DNA of 64,000 bases, from contig NC_030858.1 in the NCBI RefSeq assembly GCF_000208745.1, positions 22,908,875-22,972,874 on the forward strand. The letters are read 5' to 3'. Source of the stretch: Theobroma cacao (lineage: Eukaryota > Streptophyta > Magnoliopsida > Malvales > Malvaceae). The translations under genes and the position numbers were made by a program. Shown in pieces: positions 10,320-21,028 of this stretch. Under the pieces are notes generated by a model. That model worked only from the letters and a program-made list of their open reading frames with translations, was not told where the DNA came from and ran no database searches. Position 1 is the first letter of the stretch; each line of letters opens with the position of its first letter.

Positions 10320-11960
10320 ACTTTCCTCTTTTTCAGCTTCTTCAAAGTTTTTAAGTTCAATTTGAGATATAAAAGCTGAAAACTCACAAGTTTCTTTAGT
10401 TGCTTTCCTAGTTTTAACTCCTTGTGAAATGTCACCTATTATTTGGTTTTGTGGGTGATCTCTTACAAATCTCCAACTCCTTGGTAGATCATCATGCTGA
10501 TTTTCTACTTTTTGCAGATTTTCTAGAGGTGGAGTTTCATTTTCTCTTCTAAGTGAGCTTTCTTCATTATTTTTTTTATTTTCTAAGCTTGTTCCTCCAT
10601 CTGTTTTTCTAGGACTTTTACATCATCATCATCATGAACTTCTTTTTGTAAAGCATTTGACTCATCAAAAACTACATGGATTGATTCTTCAACGGTTAAG
10701 GTCGTTTTGTTAAAAACTTTATAGGCCTTTGAGTTTAATGCACATCCTAAAAATATAGCTTCATCACACTTGGCATCAAACTTCCCTAAGGGCTATTTTC
10801 CATTGTTCAATACAAAGCACTTGCAACCAAAACTCCTAAGGTGAGAAATATTTGGTTTCCTACCTTTGTAAAGTTCATATGGAATCTTTGAAATCAAGGC
10901 TCTTATTGCAACTCTATTAAGAATATAAGTTGTTGTATTTACTACCTAAGCCTAAAGATATTTAGATAGGTTGTTCTCACAAAGCATGGTCCTAGCCATT
11001 TCTTTTAAGGTTCAGTTTTTCCTATTTACAACTTCATTTTGCTAGGGTGTTCTAGGTGCAGAGAAATTGTGATCCAACCCCTTTTCATTGCAAAATTTTT
11101 CAAACTCATCATTTTCAAATTCTCCTCCATGATCACTCCTTATGCTAACTATGGCTAGTCCTTTTTCATTTTCTACTCTCTTACAATGACTTAAGAAGGC
11201 TGATAAAGTATCATTTTTATGAGCAAGAAAATAAACCCAAGTATATCTTGAATAGTCATCAACTATTACAAGGCCATAAGATTTTCCTCCTATACTAGTT
11301 GTGCTTATTGGACCAAATAAATCAATATGAAGCAATTCAAGAGGTCTAGATGTTGACACAACCTTTTTAGACTTAAAGGATGTTCTAACTTGTTTTCCTA
11401 GTTGGCAAGCATCACATATTCTATAATTTTCAAATTTTAACTCTGGCAGTCCAACAATAAGATTTTTCTTAATTAATTTTGACATGGTATGCAAGCTAAC
11501 ATGTCATAATCTCCTATGCTATAGCCAACTATCATTTTTCAGCATTTGCAACAAGACATACTTCACTATTTACTTCAAGATCTTCAAGAAAAACTACATA
11601 CATATTTTTCAATCTTTTTCCTATAAATGAGATTTCATTTGTACTCATATCTATAACTTCACACTTAGTTGAATCAAAACATACTTTAAAACCTTTATCA
11701 CATAATTGACTAATACTTAGTAAATTATGCTTTAAGTCTTTAACCAACAACACATGACTAATTTGAGTTTAGAAATTCTTACCAACTGTACCTATACCAT
11801 GGATTTTTCCTTTTGAATCATCTCTAAAGGATATGGTTCCTCCCTTTCTCTTATCCAGCTGAGCAAACAGCATTTCATGTCCTATCATGTGCCGTGAATA
11901 GCCACTGCCCATGTACCAAGGTTGTTTCTTCTTGAGTTAAGCTCTTGAACATGTCTCCTT
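10320..11960 (-). pseudogene. pol: Copia pol: protease and integrase
   Basis: From 11960 down, the minus strand shows a Copia protease region (SGYSRHM, then a GKIHGIGTVG segment), the GAG-pre-integrase block (LLSISQLCDKGF, then ICDACQLGKQ with the HHCC-type ending) and the integrase core. In the core, the catalytic acids sit in HIDLFGP, IRSDHGGEFEND and the following E. The core breaks at about 11041, where the P-x-Q-N motif has a stop at a Gln position. Further stops follow down to 10600. The protease active-site Asp is replaced by Gly (it reads GSG where the family has DSG), so protease activity would be lost even if the frame were open. The Cys and acidic residues of the integrase are still readable. 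Confidence 0.75.
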
Positions 11961-11990
11961 TAAGTCCAACTCAACCTACAAAATAGAATT

Positions 11991-13623
11991 TCAGTTTTTC
12001 TTTATAGGTACCCATACTTTGATGGGTCCTTGAGTGTTAGTTGCAACAAAGGATCCCTTAGGAACCCATATTTTCTTAATTTTCTGCACTTTTCTATTCT
12101 TAAAATAGTCATGTGAAAAATGACCAATTTTACTACAAATGTAGCATTTTAGTGATGCATTAGCAGAATCTTTCTTTTTGTACACATCTCTTTTTGGAAA
12201 TTCATTTTTTAAACTTTTAAGAGTTGTGTTTTCATCAAAAGTTATTTGCAAAGCTTCAGACTTGTTTCCAGCTCTAGTTTTAAAACCTCAAAGTCTGTTT
12301 TTGAGTGTTCTAACTCAATTTGCAAAATATTTCTTTGCTCAAAAACAGAAGTAAACTCTTGTTTGATTTGATACAAATCATTTTCAAGTAATGCAGCCTT
12401 TTTCTTTAATGATTTGTATTTTGAAAAAAGCTTTTCAAATTCATCATAAAGGCATTCATACTCATCTTGCAAGTCATCAAAAGAATTATTGCAGGGGGAT
12501 GAGGATACCTCTGTTTCATCAGCTTGTGCATCAAACAAATATTGGCTCTTTCCTCAGATTTTTCATCTTCAGCTTTTGAGCTTGAAATGTCACTATTCGA
12601 CCATGCAGCAGCCACCATTGCTTTCTTGGATTTCTTATTTTTCTTGGGAGTTTCATCTTTCAGCAATGGGCATTCAGACTTGAAGTGACCAGGTTTCTTG
12701 CACTCGTTGCAAATAAGCTTCTCCTTTTTGTTGGAGTCAATTTTGCTTCTTTTTTTTCGCGAGGCACCTTGGTCTTTCCTGAAACCTCTTCTAGCTAGCC
12801 TTCGGTTTCTTTTGCTCATTAGCTTTCTGAATTTTCTTGTAACCAGAGCTAATTCTTCATCATCATCACAGAAAAGCTCTTCCAACTCTTTTTCAAGGAT
12901 GCTGGCTTTAAGTGCAATACTCTTTTTCTTTTCCTTTGCTTCCCTTCGATTTTATTCTTCTTCTTCCTTAAGCTCCAACTCATAAGTAAGAAGAGAACCA
13001 CAAATCTTATCGAGTGTGATGATGTTCAGATCTTTAGCCTCTCTAATGGCAGTCACTTTAGGCTTCTAGTTTTTTGGTAGACTCCTAAGCAGTCTTTTTA
13101 CTAATTCATGTTTAGGAATAGGTTTTCCTAGCTGACTCAATTTATTTGTGATGTTTATAAATCTATCAAACATGCTGGTGATGTCTTCACCAGGCTTCAT
13201 TTTGAACATTTCATAATTATGTGTTAAGAGGGCAATTTTGGACTCCTTGACTTGAAAAGTCCCTTCATGGATTATTCTAACTTTCTCCCAAACTTGTTTA
13301 GCTGTTGTACAGCTTGAGACTTTGTTAAATTCAGTGGGGGTCAAGGCATAATGTAATGTGTTGATGGCCTTAAAATTTATTTGATCTTTCTTAGTTTCAG
13401 CCTCAGTCCATTCAAACCTTGGCTTGGGCATCAACTCATTTGTCATTACATTCACGATTGAGAGCATAAAGGGTCCATCAGTTATGACGTCCCATATTTC
13501 ATAGTCTATAGCTCTAATATAGATTGACATTCTTATGCTCCAATAAGGATAATTAGAGCCATCAAATAGAGGTGGTATGTTTGTTGATTGTCCCTCAACA
13601 ATTATGGATTTTTGTTAAGCCAT
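11991..13623 (-). pseudogene. gag: Copia gag with zinc knuckle
   Basis: Gag starts at about 13623 (MA, then an in-frame stop at codon 3, apparently CAA to TAA). It carries the UBN2-type capsid region common in plant Copia gags, with the FDGSNYPYWS-like start, the LTHNYEMFKMKPGEDI stretch and a KLVKRLLRSLP-like end at 13530-13066. A basic linker and a CCHC zinc knuckle follow at about 12725-12680 (CNECKKPGHFKSEC), then a coiled-coil-like segment (12538-12242) and a second, degenerate knuckle at about 12150-12110 (CYICSKIGHFSHDY, lacking the last Cys). The capsid would package the RNA in the cytoplasm. The reading frame shifts between segments at about 13066 and 12406-12540. Confidence 0.75.
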
Positions 13624-13672
13624 TTGGATCCTCCCAAAAGATGTTAAGCCTTAACAACAGGGAACTAGTTCT

Positions 13673-16600
13673 TTCGATATATGCACAGTTCTTTTCACCA
13701 TATCATCAAATATCCTATCATCATATCCGTAATTAACAAATTAAGTTCATTCTTCTAATCAATCATTTAAGTTTATGGTAGAGTAGTACTTACTTAATAT
13801 ATGGGAGCATTTCTTCGCAATTCATTAAAACATATAGTTCAACAGCATAAAACTCATTCTCATTTAAAAATCAAGATTTATCTAGTGGACCAAAAGCTCG
13901 CCTAGGATGAGTGAAAATCGAAAGGTGACCACGAGAGTCAATGTCTCCCCCATCATCATTACGTGGCAGTCAATTTAATCTTGTTCGCACAATAGGTTCA
14001 AAATACAATGAGCAAAACGAGGAGATTTCCTCGATCATATAAGCCTCACATATAGATCCTTCAACAAAGGCTCGATTTTTCACTTTCTTCTTCAAAGTAT
14101 GCAAAAACCTAAACATCATAATATTCTTGATACTTAATTAGTACCTAAAACTCTTCTAATAAACTGATAGAAAATAACTAACAGATAGAGTACCTTTCAA
14201 ATGGATACATCCATCGATACTGGACGAGTCCTCCAACTTCTGCCTCATAAGGTAAATGAATTGGCAAATGCTCCATAGAGTCAAAGAAACCGGGAGGAAA
14301 GATCTTTTCTAGTTTGTATATAGTTTCACATATTTTTCCTTCCCAATCTTTCCTGTGATGTATATGTAGTTCAGTTGAGCATAAATCTCTAAAAAATGAG
14401 ATATCTCAGTAATCGTGTCACGACCCGAAACCTCCTTCAGGCCCATGACAATCGTCGCGACGTCCCGATTGACACTCATTATCCGGAATGCCAACCGGAA
14501 TCCTGCAAGGCTTACAGATCAGTTTCTTTCCTTTCCTGTGAGCAATCATTGTTAAATATCGAGTTTTTAGAGAATATATACTATTTTAGATCAAAAACAA
14601 TCAAAATAAAATTTTCGCCACACAGGGGTATTTTGGTCATTTTTTTCTCAAAAATTTCGAAACTGGCTAAAACGTAATATACAAGTACAAAACACATAAT
14701 TCATATTCAAAATGAGTTTAAAAGTCTAAAATCTTCATTTAAAACGAAATTACGGTTATTTGAATATAATAAGAAAATAAAAGAAATATTAAGGAAAATA
14801 TTCTATTTTCTTATAAAACAATATTTATAGAGTTATACGTGAATAATTTTTATAGCGTAAAAGCTAAATAAATTTATACATACTGAAATACAGTAAGCCA
14901 AAATATTTAATTTAATTTACAATAACAAGAGGGCCCCCGAATAAACAAAAGTAAAGAGGACTGTGAACCTACGGTTTGGAAAATGCAGATCCAATGGTAG
15001 TCCTCGATGAGATCAGCTATCTACAGTCTATACTGAACCTGAAATGGGTGGAAAGGAGTTGGGTGAGATTTTGCAATCCCAATGAGTAAACAGACATTAT
15101 CATAAATATCTAAAGGCGAGTAAAATGGAGGCAAGTTTAAACAACAAATTTCAACCCATTTCATAATGTTTTCAATTTATTTCTTAAACCATAAAATATT
15201 TGTAATTTACCAAAACAGTTGTTAAGGCTTATGTCTTTTATTAAAACAAGGCTCAAGCCAAAACTAATCCTCGGGGATACCTTGGCCGAGGCATCTAACC
15301 GAGTCCGCCAAGGGTGTTAAAATATTCACACGTGAAACACATTTTTATTTTTAAAACCAGCCGTTCCTTGGCGTTGGCCGAGTTACACATTCACGTGGGG
15401 GTTCGACGTGAAGTGAGCTCTAATACTACCCCAGGAGTTACCCTCCTCGCCTCTACAACCGGAGTAACTATATAACTGGGTTTACCGTGCCCCTCTAATA
15501 GGCAGTCCACGGAAACCCGTCACTGCAGTGACTAACCCACCAATTTTAATAAAATTTCGACAGTATAACGTGGCTTTTATTTATTTATCCAGCCTGCATA
15601 GTAAAACAACTTACATAAATTTCCCAATGCATTCACAAAATATAGCCACATATACTCATTTCTCATAAGCCATTCCTAGGAAAATATATATTTTTCAAGT
15701 CAATTTGTAGCCTCCAATTACTCAATTTCATAATCAATACAATATATTTTTATTTGTCACATTTATTCCTAAAACATCAAAAATCCCGTTTTAATCTCGT
15801 TTTCATTTCATAAAATACATAAAGGGCATTTAAAAATAAACTCTAGATAATTTACAATAATAATAAGTTTACTCACCGTTTGTACAAACTAAAAGCTTTC
15901 TAAGCGCCCCGATCACTACTCGTCGGGTACGACTTCTTTGCCTTTTCCGGAAGGCTCTCCTCCTAGACACATTACAAAAATTTACACAATTCATCACATT
16001 GATGCTAAATCACTATATAATTAACTTAAATCCTATACTAATGCATGGTATGAAATGCAATAGCCTAAAACGGCTTAAACGCGGTATTAACCTATTTTTG
16101 GCACTTTGCCCGATAAATTGCTAACGCGCTCCATTTTAGCTCTAAATCATCCCATTCTCTCTCCAACATTTCTAACCATTAAATATCAGCCAATAACCTT
16201 CTAAAAACAACAAAATCAGCTCACTCCCTTCCTTGGAAAATTCGGCCAAAAATGGGACATTAACTCGGTTAATTTTCTACTTTGTTTTTCTATCACGTTT
16301 AATCGTTTTTCATCATTTTCTCTTCATTTTCCTTAGAATAAAATCAATTCATCATCATTGTACAGCATTGAGCATCCAGCCAAGAGTGGGTATTGTGAAA
16401 ATTTAATGATTTCTTGCCCAATTTAATTTCTAAACACATTTAACTAACTAAAACTATCAATTTAACTAAAAATCAAAACCTAAAAATTTCAATTTCTCTC
16501 CCCTAGAATTTCGTCCAGCCCTTGATATCACTTTTTGATCTCTCTCCTCAAGCATGCTAAATGGAAATAAAGGCATAGGAAAGGTAGAAATCAAGCTAAA

Positions 16601-19600
16601 ATCGAAAAATCTTACCGTTAGACGCGTAAACGGTCGAAAACCGCGAATTTCCCTTTGAATTTTCTTGTTTCTCTTTGGTTTTTCTTTTTTTCTTCCTTTC
16701 CTCTCTATTTCCTCTCTTGTTCTTCCTTATGGCCGGCCAGCACTCAAAATTTGGGTTTAAATGGGCTGACTTTTCATTAAAATAATATTATTTCATTAAA
16801 AAAATGCCACGTGTCACTTTCCCATTGGCCCATTTTTAAAATTTCATCCATTTGTTTCCAAATTTTCACCATACACTTGTCTCATATATTCATAGCTTAG
16901 ATAAAATTCTCAGACTCATCCAAAGTCTCGGTGGAGTAATTTTTGAAATTTACACTTTTGCCCCCGTAAAAGTCAAAAATTACATTTTTGCCCCAAAAAT
17001 TGAAAAATTGCCCATAGACATATTTTTCATCCCTTATACTCATACCATTCTCCAATTTGTCAAATTTGATCTAAATTCTCTCAAAATCTCAAATTTTGTC
17101 CGTGGGTGGCAAAATTACGATTTTGCCCCTACACTCCAAAAATCACCAGAATTAAACTTTTTCACTTCCTATCATTAAATTATACTCCAAATAGTTAATC
17201 TTGGTCAAAAATTTCACTCCATGATCAAATTATTATCTTAGGTGGCAAAATGACGATTTTGCCCTTGAATATCAAAATTTCTAATTTTACCCCAAATGAA
17301 CCCTCGAACTCCGAACAATCATTTTTGTCATTCCTGGACTATAAAATATTAAATTTCATCCTACAATTCCTATTTGAACTAGTTCGAGGTTAAATCAACT
17401 CAACTGTACCGTTAGGTACGATATCGGGTTTCGTCTTTTCTTATGTGCTTTCCTAGCGTAATAACATTGCTACTCCGTGCATGTATGTCATGACATGTAT
17501 TTATAGGGTCGGGTTTTACAAATCGCATCCCAAATTGAGTGAGGCACCATATCATGAAAGACAATTGGGAGCAATCGCTGAAAAAAGACATGACAATCAT
17601 GACTTTTCATCCTATAAAATTTGCAATCGATCTCATTAACACCCTGAGATATGTTCGATGCAAAACTATCAGGTAACCTTAATTGTTTCACCCAAGCACA
17701 AACCATTTTTCTTTCCTCCTTACTTAAAGTGTACGAAGCCTTAGGCATGAAAATTTTTCCATTATTTTCCACTAATTCTAATTCTGCGTGCTTGCAATAC
17801 ACTTTCAAATCTTGCCTTGCCTTTAAGTTGTCTTTCGTCCTCCCCTTAACATCCATCATTGTGTTGAATATATTCTCAAATATATTATGTTCAATATGCA
17901 TCACATCTAGATTGTGACGAATAAGAAGCGTATGCCAATAATGTAATTCCCAGAATATACTTTTTTTCACCTAATTATGACTTACACCGTAACCCGGAAT
18001 TTTTTGTTCACCACATTTTGTTCCAAATGGGAGATCAGGAAACAAATTCAATCTTGACAATATTTCTTCACTTGATAATCGAGGAATTGAGATGTCACAG
18101 TTAACTCTTTTTCTAAGAAATTTATCTCTCTGCCTCCTAAAGGGATGATTAAGTGGCAAAAATTGTCGATGACAATAAAAAAAATAAGGTTTCCTACCAT
18201 GATCCAATATGAAAGCCTTGGAGCGTTCCATACAATAAGGACATGATAATTGTTCATGAGTGCTCCACCCTGACAACATACTATAAGCAAGAAAATCATT
18301 AATTGTCCATAATAATTTTGTCCTTAGTTGGAAATTTTGTTTCCTATAGGCATCATATGTGATAGCACCCTCAGTTCACAATACTTTCAACTCATCTATC
18401 AAAGGTCTCAGAAAAACATCTATGTTTTGACTTGGACTTTTCTTCCCCGAAATAACCATATTAAGAAATATATATGGTTATTTCACACACATCCATGGGG
18501 GTAAATTGTACACAGTAAGCATTACAAGCCAAACAGAGTAAGGTTTTGCTATTGGTCTGAAAGGATTGAAACCATCAGTACATAACCCTAACTTGACATT
18601 TTGAGGTTCCATTGCAAATAACTCATGTGTGCGGTTGAAGTGTTGCCAAGCCTCACCATTAATAGGGTGTCTAAGTACTCCATCATCACTTTGGTTCTGC
18701 GCATGCCACGTCATATGTTCAGCAATTTTTCCTGACATATAAAGCCTTTGAAGTCTTGGTATAAGTGGCAAGTAACGCAAAATCTTATAAGGAACTTTCT
18801 TTTGCCTTTGGACACTTGATTTCCTCAGTTTATACCGAGGATGACCACATATCATATAATACTCCAAATCAACAGTTTTCTTATAAAACAAGATGCAATT
18901 TTTACAAGCATGAATTTTGATATATTCAAGTCCAAGTTTTGCCATCTTCTTTTTCATTCTATAGAAGTCATTAGGTAAAGTTTCATCTGATGGCAACATA
19001 TTTTTTACTATCTCCAACAAACGATCAAAACACTATTCACTCAAATTAAACTTTGATTTAACATTTAAAAGTTACGAGACAGCTAAAAGCGTTGTGTACT
19101 TTGTGCAACCTGACCACAAAGGTTCATCTGCGTTCCTTAACAAAGAGTAAAAGCTACTCGCATTTGGATTTGGATCTTCCTCCATAAATCTTGATTGATC
19201 ATCATGACTAGAATTGAAAGCAACTTCCTGACCCATAGCATCCCTAACCATTCTAGTATATGGATTTTCTATTTCCTCTTCATATGTTGGTTCTTCATAT
19301 TCCCCATATTCCCCATGACAAGCATATGGTTCTCCTTGCATGTCATCTCCATTTCTAAATGATTGTCCAACACCATATTCCCCATGTAAACTCCATACTG
19401 TGTAAGCACCAGTAAAACCCTTTTTTAAGATGTGATCCGTCACCTTATCGAAATTTAAAAACTTGTTGTTGCTACACCGAAAGCAGGGACATATAATCTT
19501 ATTCTCCCACATAAATGTACAATTAGATAATGCAAATTCAATGAATTGTTCAACTCCAACTATAAATTCATCTCTAATGAATCCATCAGAAGTTAGTCGA

Positions 19601-19629
19601 TTGTACATCCAAGATCGATCTCCTATCAT
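13673..19629 (-). pseudogene. CACTA TNPD transposase, 5' and central parts, broken by a solo LTR
   Basis: The start at 19629 gives a transposase-associated domain (WMYNRL near the N-terminus, Cys motif CPCFRCSNN) to about 19350, then an acidic linker. The TNP2 catalytic region (Transposase_21) runs from 19020 to 17526, with LGLCTDGFNPF, the RKPYFFYCHRQFLP block, the LDVMHIEHNI motif and KSHDCHVFFQRLLP. After the solo LTR, the DUF4218 region (14410-13800) shows RDLCSTEL, LEKIFPPGFFDSMEHL, QYRWMYPFE and the SICEAYMIEEIS stretch. Damage includes a frameshift near 19050, stops near 18478 and 18375 and at 17968, a 1-base loss near 14393 and the LTR insertion. The protein would bind and cut element ends as the transposase. 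The 3' part is at 1821-2603. Confidence 0.85.
14416..17520 (-). mobile_element. Solo LTR, family A (Ty3/Gypsy type), inside TNPD
   Basis: The LTR is 3,105 bp, from TGTCACGACCCG to GGGTCGGGTTTTACA, flanked by perfect AATCG duplications at 14411-14415 and 17521-17525. Removing the LTR and one AATCG rejoins the TNPD reading frame exactly (IWDAI then TEISHF), which proves the insertion. It shares ends and sequence with the LTRs of the complete Gypsy element at 38479-49520 in reverse orientation, so it lies on the minus strand. No internal region is present. It contains palindromic GGCAAAAT-GACG-ATTTTGCC hairpins at 17108-17127 and 17244-17263. Confidence 0.93.
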
Positions 19630-20110
19630 TTTGTAACCCTAAGTTTCACAGAATATGTAAAGCAATGAAATTCCTATTAATGTTTACAATTAAAAATGTG
19701 TACAAAATATCTATTAAGCTAAGATCAAATTAATTTGGTAATTTGAATGTAGAAATTATCTAACTCAAATGTAACATAAAAACCAATCTCAATAAACCAA
19801 ATAATCCCATCTCAGTATCCTTCCTACCATTATTATATATATGAAAACCATCAATGGGTAACTCACATTGATATTAACTTGTTCTACCCAAAATTATACT
19901 AACTTGCAACCAAAGAAGCCGCTTTTTGTAGACAAACTAGAAAAATATGTTACTTTACATATGTGATGCTTTATCTAATTAATCAACCTGCGATAGATTA
20001 GGAGAAGTATCAACCAGAGTTGTCAATGTAATTATGGTGAATGCTTTGGTTTCTCTATTAAAATAGTGCACTTGGAGATAATTCATTATTCAGATAGCCA
20101 AATAGAAACA
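19630..20110. other. CACTA 5' flank with no gene
   Basis: This AT-rich stretch upstream of the TNPD start should hold the CACTA terminus. The only CACTA-like candidate on the minus strand is CACTATTTTAATAG, ending at 20068. It cannot be confirmed because the opposite terminus is outside the window. Confidence 0.35.
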
Positions 20111-20114
20111 AAAT

Positions 20115-20665
20115 AACAATCAAGCATTCATTAGCAACAGAGAAACTCCATAGAGAAATCATTGAGCTAGAAAGCAACTTTAAGCTAAACAAGCACTGGA
20201 GATGGAGAGATAGTGCATGAAAGGTGCTTTGCAAGTAATGCAGCACATGGAAGGAGATGGAAAGACAGAAATAAAGACAAAGATGGAGGCAATTAAAGAA
20301 CAACTAAAAAAGAAGGAAGAAGAATTGGATGACTTAAAGGAACTTAATCAAGCTCTTATTGTCAAGGAACTCGTTCCTTTTAAGATAATCAAAAACAAGG
20401 AAGGAAACACTAAGGAAATTCTTGACGAGGAAGATGAAAAATTGTCTACCCTCAAGATTGAGTTTGGTGATTAAATATACACTTCCGTGACCACGGCTTT
20501 TGCGCAGATGAATGAGGATAAAAGCAAGTGGTAGTTACACAGGCCCGGGACTGTAGAATTTCAATGAAGGGAGGATGGCAACATTGGCGAAGTTAGTTGA
20601 GCATTTACTGAAGTAGTGAAAACAGCAGAAGCAAAAGAGATGTAGAAGGTACTTTAACAAGTTGT
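20115..20665 (+). pseudogene. Pseudogene of an FDM/IDN2-type XH-domain protein
   Basis: The reading is on the plus strand with frameshifts. A coiled-coil part (KLHREIIELE, then GALQVMQHMEGD and KKKEEELDDLKELNQALIVKE at 20217-20375) leads into the second half of an XH domain (PFKIIKNKEG, EEDEKLSTLK, then YTSVTTAF and a decayed C-terminal part to about 20660). In plants this combination is typical of FACTOR OF DNA METHYLATION/IDN2 proteins, which act with double-stranded RNA in RNA-directed DNA methylation. Compared with the family, roughly 80 residues are missing between ALIVKE and PFKII. There is a frameshift near 20200, and stops follow the GD at 20470. No introns separate parts that are normally on different exons, so a retro-copy is likely. 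A similar 19-20 bp sequence (around GCATTCATTAGCAACAG) occurs at about 20120 and again at about 20738. Confidence 0.6.
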
Positions 20666-21028
20666 GAACAAAAAAACATAGTGTGACTGAATGTGCTTAT
20701 GCTTTATTTCTTCTACAATTTTTGTGTAATCAAATTTAAGCATTCGTTAGCAACAGTAAGATGAAGGAATAAATGCTATTGAATTGCTAGATTAAGTGTT
20801 ACAAGAGAATGCCAACTTGAAATTTTAAAAATTTATCAAAATGAAATCTACTCCATTAATTCTTAAAATAATCTACTTCAAGGAATCCTTTTAAATCACA
20901 GTCATAAAAAAATTCGTTTGACTCTCCTTCAAGTCACTTGAATAATGGCCTTAAATTAAAATTTCCAAACACCCTTTTCCACTTTCAATATAATGAAAAG
21001 ATCAATCCACAAATTCAAGCTCATAAAC
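20666..21028. other. AT-rich spacer without a gene
   Basis: I see no coding potential or clear repeat between the XH-domain pseudogene and the LTR that begins at 21029, apart from the repeat copy near 20738 described under the pseudogene. Confidence 0.5.

Larger units (their letters stand above)
2604..13672 (-). mobile_element. Ty1/Copia retrotransposon, SIRE/Maximus-like, missing its 5' LTR
   Basis: On the minus strand the order is gag (13623-11991), protease and integrase (11960-10320), reverse transcriptase and RNase H (10313-8829), a third ORF (8428-4546), a polypurine tract (3624-3612) and the 3' LTR (3611-2604). The extra ORF between pol and the 3' LTR and the large gag suggest the SIRE/Maximus lineage. 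The 5' LTR and the tRNA primer site are absent: sequence upstream of gag stops at about 13672 and is followed at once by CACTA TNPD sequence. No target duplication can be paired with CGTTT at 2599-2603. A solo LTR (5452-7455) sits inside the third ORF. All coding parts contain stops or frameshifts. Confidence 0.85.
40..19629 (-). mobile_element. CACTA (En/Spm-like) DNA transposon, minus strand, heavily interrupted
   Basis: Two typical CACTA genes lie in the usual order on the minus strand: a TNPD transposase (19629 to 1821) and then a TNPA-like protein (1522 to 40). TNPD is split into three blocks by later insertions: 19629-17526, 14410-13673 and 2603-1821. The insertions are the solo Gypsy LTR at 14416-17520 and the Copia element at 2604-13672. 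The 1523-1820 spacer between the two genes holds no gene. No terminal inverted repeat can be confirmed. The TNPA end is covered by the LTR at 1-39, and the TNPD-side terminus lies somewhere between 19630 and about 20100. The element cannot be autonomous because both genes contain stops and frameshifts. Confidence 0.85.

Noticed and set aside
16852..17178. A 108-residue open frame also present at 22879-23220 and 59695-59955
   Set aside because: It is shared because it lies in the same LTR family. It includes the GGCAAAAT/ATTTTGCC motif arrays and shows no protein-family resemblance, so I treat it as non-coding LTR sequence.
20055..20068. CACTATTTTAATAG on the minus strand as the CACTA 5' terminus
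   Set aside because: The position is plausible, but the opposite end is not in the window and no subterminal repeats were seen, so it cannot be supported beyond a mention.
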